Below are positions 60,901 to 64,000 of a stretch of DNA of 64,000 nucleotides, in pieces. The notes beneath the pieces are model-generated. The model was not told the DNA's origin and did no database searches. It saw nothing but the letters and a program-made list of their open reading frames with translations. Where the stretch lies: NCBI RefSeq assembly GCF_022171985.1, contig NZ_JAJVHF010000002.1, positions 248,001 through 312,000 on the forward strand, read 5' to 3'. The number at the start of each line of letters is the position of its first letter. The first letter of the stretch is position 1. The stretch comes from Huaxiibacter chinensis (GTDB lineage: Bacteria > Pseudomonadota > Gammaproteobacteria > Enterobacterales > Enterobacteriaceae). Made by a program: the position numbers and the translations under genes.

Positions 60901-61410
60901 ATCGTTGCAGCCTCCGTTGCACCGATGTTAGGGGAAGCAGCAGCAGGTAAGTTGGCTAGCTTCGCTAATAAACTCCGTCCAGCAGAAAGCATCGAATCGT
61001 TCAAGATTATTAAAACATATGCGCCACATGAGATGGGACCGTTAGGTAATTCAAATGATACTCGGTCTCCCGCCTCAACATTTAGAAGTGGTACATATAC
61101 AGAAAAAATTGCTCAAACAGATATTTATTTATATAGAGATTATGGGGGGCAGGCTAAAGCTGATGGCCGATATTGGACTCCTGAACCATCAAAAGGGCCT
61201 CTGCAATCTCAGATGGATAGTGCTGTTTTACCTGAGTGGGGTAATACTTTCCAAAATCAGGCAATCATAAAGATTCCAAAAGGAACCACTTACTATGAAG
61301 GACCTGCTGCTGCACAAACGGGCACAAAAGGAACAAATCCGACATTGCAAGGCGGCGGAACACAGATATTTTTACCTACACCTAAGAATGAGTGGATTAT
61401 AAAAAAATGA
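48922..61410 (+). CDS. cdiA: CdiA contact-dependent inhibition effector
   Basis: 4,162-residue exoprotein. The N-terminal signal region and TPS secretion domain (about 30-250; [25 protein letters not shown]) are complete. The filamentous FHA-type repeat region (about 300-2150, SLTNSGxLQG-like units) follows, then a compositionally different block (about 2150-2350), a second repeat region, a pretoxin segment, IENN at residues 3849-3852 (the VENN position), and a 311-residue C-terminal tip. The toxin tip is more AT-rich than the body. It stops in ATGA overlap with the immunity gene. The toxin tip (about 4030-4162: [20 protein letters not shown]..., GGGTQIFLP) has a GGGTQ strand like TNT-type NAD glycohydrolases, but I could not assign it. 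Confidence 0.93.
   Translation: [4162 protein letters not shown]
55380..55985 (+). other. Probable receptor-binding region of CdiA
   Basis: Within cdiA, about 200 codons (residues 2153-2353) leave the FHA repeat style and become more AT-rich, with aromatic clusters ([41 protein letters not shown]) and two Cys. The known CdiA receptor-binding domain lies centrally between two repeat regions, so this fits. Inferred from position and base composition. Confidence 0.6.
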
Positions 61411-61712
61411 AAACGATAGAAATGATAGCTCAATGGGTTAACAAGAGAAGTTCGTTTTACTTTTTTTTACCCGATGGTCCTTACGGGAGGCCATTTGACA
61501 ATCAATATTCTATCGAGCGGGTGGAGATAACACCTTCTGGCTTCAGCATTCATCTTTCTGGCGATTTGACTATAGCATTCACCGGTAGTGTTGAAGTTGT
61601 AGATGAAGGTTGTAATCTGATAGTCAGAGGTTTTGAACTATGTGAGTTTTTAGAGCAGAGTTCAATCAAAGGTGAATATGATTATGGCGAAGTTGTTTTG
61701 AATGGTTTTTAA
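61407..61712 (+). CDS. cdiI: CdiI-type immunity protein
   Basis: 101 residues, starting with ATG overlapping the cdiA stop (ATGA). Small, beta-rich (MIAQWVNKRSSFYFFLPDGPYGRPFDNQYSIERVEITPSGFSIHLSGD, then GSVEVVDEGCNLIVRGFELCEFLEQ), with no signal peptide. Position and size identify it as the immunity partner; the sequence was not recognised. It is AT-rich like the toxin end and followed by a good terminator. Both partners together should be one exchangeable module. Confidence 0.88.
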   Translation: MKTIEMIAQWVNKRSSFYFFLPDGPYGRPFDNQYSIERVEITPSGFSIHLSGDLTIAFTGSVEVVDEGCNLIVRGFELCEFLEQSSIKGEYDYGEVVLNGF

Positions 61713-61724
61713 ATTACCTACACA

Positions 61725-61748
61725 TCCCGCTTTTTTGCGGGATTTTTT
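61725..61748 (+). terminator. Terminator of the cdi operon
   Basis: TCCCGC pairs with GCGGGA around six T and is followed by six T residues, 12 bases after cdiI. Confidence 0.88.
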
Positions 61749-62154
61749 GTCCGAAATGCCGTTTTATGAAATAAAAGCATTGCCCTATATCAATAACTTC
61801 GCCTTACAAACACGCAGGCAGCGCTGTTTATCAGCGCCCCGAAATATCCCATTAATAAAAATCTCTTCCTGAAATCTCTTATTAATCACCGCTCTTTACT
61901 GCACACTAAAATCTCACACCCCACGCAAGACTTCGTCTTGCAGATTTATCATTCACAATCAGACTGTTATGTTTATAAATTTACTCGGTGTTAAAGCGTG
62001 ATGGTAACAGGTATTCTAAATATGTGTAGCGAATAAAAACAATAAGATAAATGGCAATGGTGCTGGATCCACACACATCCAGGTACCTAATCCACACACC
62101 TTTGTAAGCCCGAAATCGGGGCGGCAGTGCCGGAATAAGCACTGTTAAAGTTGA
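61749..62154. other. AT-rich stretch between cdiI and the orphan fragment
   Basis: About 400 bases with no reliable ORF. The fragment VENN codons start right after an in-frame TGA at 62152, so no start codon belongs to the orphan. Nothing else was recognised. Confidence 0.5.
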
Positions 62155-62640
62155 GTTGAGAATAACTCGCTCAGCAAGGATAAGCCCGACATCTTTGATA
62201 TCAATCCAATGCTGAAAATCGGGATGATCAGCGATATTGGCAGTCAGGTAGCGGATATTGCCAAAACGCAGGGTGAGCTGAACGCGCTGAAGGCGGCTCA
62301 GGAAAAATACGGTGCACTTCCGGCGAACGCGACAGAGGAACAACGCCAGGCGTATCTTGCGGGTCTGCGTAACACTCCGGCTTACAAAGAAAAAATAGCG
62401 GAGTTCGGCACCGGCAGCGACATGCAGCGCGGCATCCAGGCGGCCACGGCAGCTCTCCAGGGGCTGGCGGGCGGTAATATTGCGGGTGCGCTGGCGGAGG
62501 CTTCAGCACCGGTACTGGCGAACATCATCGACCACCATGCGGGCATAAATGACGACATAGCGGCGAAAGCGATTGCCCATGCCATCCTCGGTAGTGTAAC
62601 GACTGCCCATAAGGGTAACGGTGTCCGCATTCCATTTCGG
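62155..62640 (+). pseudogene. Orphan CdiA pretoxin fragment with VENN codons
   Basis: GTTGAGAATAAC (VENN) at 62155-62166 is followed by [16 protein letters not shown] and then, from 62217, by a copy of the cdiA segment 59847-60239 ([22 protein letters not shown]...). The two copies agree closely over about 400 bases, with changes such as [13 protein letters not shown] against [13 protein letters not shown]. The fragment has no start codon before the VENN, only an internal ATG at 62209. Near 62620 it loses similarity and runs into the antisense of the next gene. It appears to be a leftover of earlier CdiA tips, with the order of pretoxin and VENN swapped. Confidence 0.8.
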
Positions 62641-62717
62641 GGCTTTGAAAAACAGTCCGACCAGGAAACTCAGCCAGCGCCATCAGCGGATCACAGAACC
62701 GGATGGCGCGATGTAAA

Positions 62718-63290
62718 TCAGCTGAGATCGTGCAGCGCTTTATCCATGGCCGGAGCGAGACTGAAATCACGAAACTCGACGGCTAAGCCGCTGCGTTCAG
62801 GCGTGCAGCACATGACACCGACTTTCACGGGCCCCAACGGGAAATGGCATAAACGCAGCAAAGGCCATGAAAGCCCGTCTGCGGAGTACTGTAACCGCAA
62901 CGCGTCTCCCTTGCGGGTCAGGCGAAGCCAGAACTCCCGAGGATTACCCGGGAAGATACCGGTTGCCCAGTCGGAGGCCTGTAACGTCAGTACGCTGCCA
63001 ATGGCCGGCGCGCCATCATTGTATTCAATCCCGGCCTTGAGCCAGTGTTGCTCGTCCGACATCAGCATGATTCCCGCCTGGTCATAGAGCGTACTGAAAT
63101 CAGCGCGGATGTTAGTCTGAAAGGTGAAATCACCCGCCGCGTCAGTCGCGTAGATGTGGCCCGAGAAACGCTCGAATCCATACCACGTATGGCACCAGAA
63201 ATCGGTGTGGTCGTCTGTCACGACCGATAACGTGTTGTTCTCGCGATGCCATTCGGCTGGTTCGTTTATCCAGTAAAATGCGTTTTGCAT
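62718..63290 (-). CDS. DUF1349 protein
   Basis: 190 residues of the DUF1349 family (concanavalin A-like jelly roll): [102 protein letters not shown]. The start at 63290 ([11 protein letters not shown]) has GGAGACTGT upstream; the longer frame to 63386 runs through the gap. The family has a beta-sandwich fold and binds or acts on sugars, but its reaction is unknown. Oriented like the next gene. Confidence 0.85.
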   Translation of the reverse strand: MQNAFYWINEPAEWHRENNTLSVVTDDHTDFWCHTWYGFERFSGHIYATDAAGDFTFQTNIRADFSTLYDQAGIMLMSDEQHWLKAGIEYNDGAPAIGSVLTLQASDWATGIFPGNPREFWLRLTRKGDALRLQYSADGLSWPLLRLCHFPLGPVKVGVMCCTPERSGLAVEFRDFSLAPAMDKALHDLS

Positions 63291-63409
63291 ACAGTCTCCA
63301 TGACGTTTGAAGGCGTGACGATCAAAAGGTAGTCGGTTTGCGGCCTGCCAGTTCGCATTCTCTTGCCCACCTTTTGCCATACACACGCAACCTCAATCAA
63401 CTCAACTAG

Positions 63410-64000
63410 TTAAAACACCGGTACCCCCAGCCCCCTTTTCACCTCCCGCAACGTCCCTTGCGTCACCGCCTGCGCCCGTTCCGTGCCGCGCCTGAGCATG
63501 GCCATCAACTCCCCCCTGTCACGGATATACATCGCCCGGCGTTCCCGCATCGGTGCAATCAGATCCTGCAAACACGCCTCCAGCTCGTTCTTGCACGCCC
63601 GGTCGCCGAGTCCGCCCGCCTGATAATGCGCCTTCATCGCGGCCACTTTCGCTTTATCCGGATGAAACGCATCGAGATACGTAAATACCACGTTCCCTTC
63701 AATCTGCCCCGGGTCATTCACTTTAAGATGGTTCGGGTCGGTATACATCGCGCTGACCGCACGGTGGATGGTCTCTTCGCTGGCCGAAAGATGCAGCGTG
63801 TTGCCGAGCGATTTCGACATCTTGGCGCCGCCGTCGATGCCGGGCAGGCGGCTGGTGTCGCTCAGCATCGCTTTACAGTGGCGCAGTACGGGAGCGGGCA
63901 GCAGGCTGTTCATCTTGTGCACAATCTCGTTGGTCTGCTCAATCATCGGCAGCTGGTCATCGCCGACGGGCACGCATTCGGCGTTGAACGCGGTGATGTC
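63410..64000 (-). CDS. trpS2: Tryptophanyl-tRNA synthetase paralogue (3' part)
   Basis: The 3' part of a class I aminoacyl-tRNA synthetase; the reading frame continues beyond the right edge. The KMSKS motif is visible (GGAKMSKSLGNTLHLS), the ATP-binding loop, followed by ETIHRAVSAMYTDP and GNVVFTYLDAF. Salmonella carries a similar second trpS-like gene in the corresponding region; the standard trpS should be elsewhere. At least 196 codons are intact here. Its 3' end is duplicated at 46097-46253. The Trp identity rests on similarity to that gene and the KMSKS context. Confidence 0.85.
   Translation of the reverse strand, partial: DITAFNAECVPVGDDQLPMIEQTNEIVHKMNSLLPAPVLRHCKAMLSDTSRLPGIDGGAKMSKSLGNTLHLSASEETIHRAVSAMYTDPNHLKVNDPGQIEGNVVFTYLDAFHPDKAKVAAMKAHYQAGGLGDRACKNELEACLQDLIAPMRERRAMYIRDRGELMAMLRRGTERAQAVTQGTLREVKRGLGVPVF

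Noticed and set aside
61981..62343. 120-codon minus-strand ORF between cdiI and the orphan fragment
   Set aside because: No homology seen and overlaps the orphan copy; likely chance.
62209..63087. 292-codon ORF after cdiI as a complete gene
   Set aside because: Only the first about 140 codons copy cdiA; the rest is the antisense of the DUF1349 gene.

Overview
The window looks like a chromosomal segment of an enterobacterium close to Enterobacter (cloacae complex or a near relative). The core order mgtA / ridA-pyrI-pyrB-pyrL / arc operon / tabA / argI / rraB / miaE / leuX is the familiar enterobacterial arrangement near the tRNA-Leu(CAA) gene, and the chitin genes and CCCTC/GAGGG hairpin repeats fit Enterobacter. 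The genus is an inference; no marker gene was compared.

Core half (1-19,210): the 3' part of mgtA, a secreted chitin pair (GH20 hexosaminidase and a GbpA-like copper monooxygenase), ridA, the pyrBI operon with its pyrL attenuator, a complete arginine deiminase operon (arcA-arcC-arcB-arcD) followed by its own ArgR paralogue, tabA, the biosynthetic argI behind two ARG boxes, rraB, miaE, a membrane-anchored protein and leuX. Three gaps here carry one family of GC-rich hairpin repeats, tandemly amplified in two of them.

Integrated island (about 19,150-41,241): a P4-type integrase sits next to leuX, and 17 bp of the tRNA 3' end is repeated at 41,225, so both ends are visible. Inside is a defence cluster: a Cas2/SinR-like small protein, a half-size specificity protein, HsdM, HsdS, RhuM, HsdR, a zinc metalloprotease and a protein with two C2H2 zinc fingers. 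A CP4-57-like block follows: WYL regulator, YfjP-type GTPase, secreted protein, AlpA, an inovirus Gp2/YfjJ protein, a ribbon-helix-helix protein, YfjQ, a RadC-like protein, the CbeA/CbtA toxin-antitoxin pair and a DUF4942 protein. A PUA-like/Mrr nuclease closes it. Inverted repeats with the same CGACA/TGTCG arms lie before the restriction operon and twice before the WYL gene, which suggests one regulon.

Right part (41,245-64,000): a phosphorothioate-type SBD-HNH endonuclease just outside attR, an SOS-controlled SymE toxin, a DUF1493 protein, a PAAR-DNase effector with colicin-type immunity protein, remnants of trpS and symE, a two-partner CDI locus (CdiB, a 4,162-residue CdiA, a small immunity gene), an orphan CdiA fragment with its own VENN codons, a DUF1349 protein and the 3' part of a second tryptophanyl-tRNA synthetase. 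The trpS 3' end is duplicated on both sides of the CDI locus. Overall the segment stacks restriction (one type I, two type IV), toxin-antitoxin and contact-dependent weapons next to leuX.
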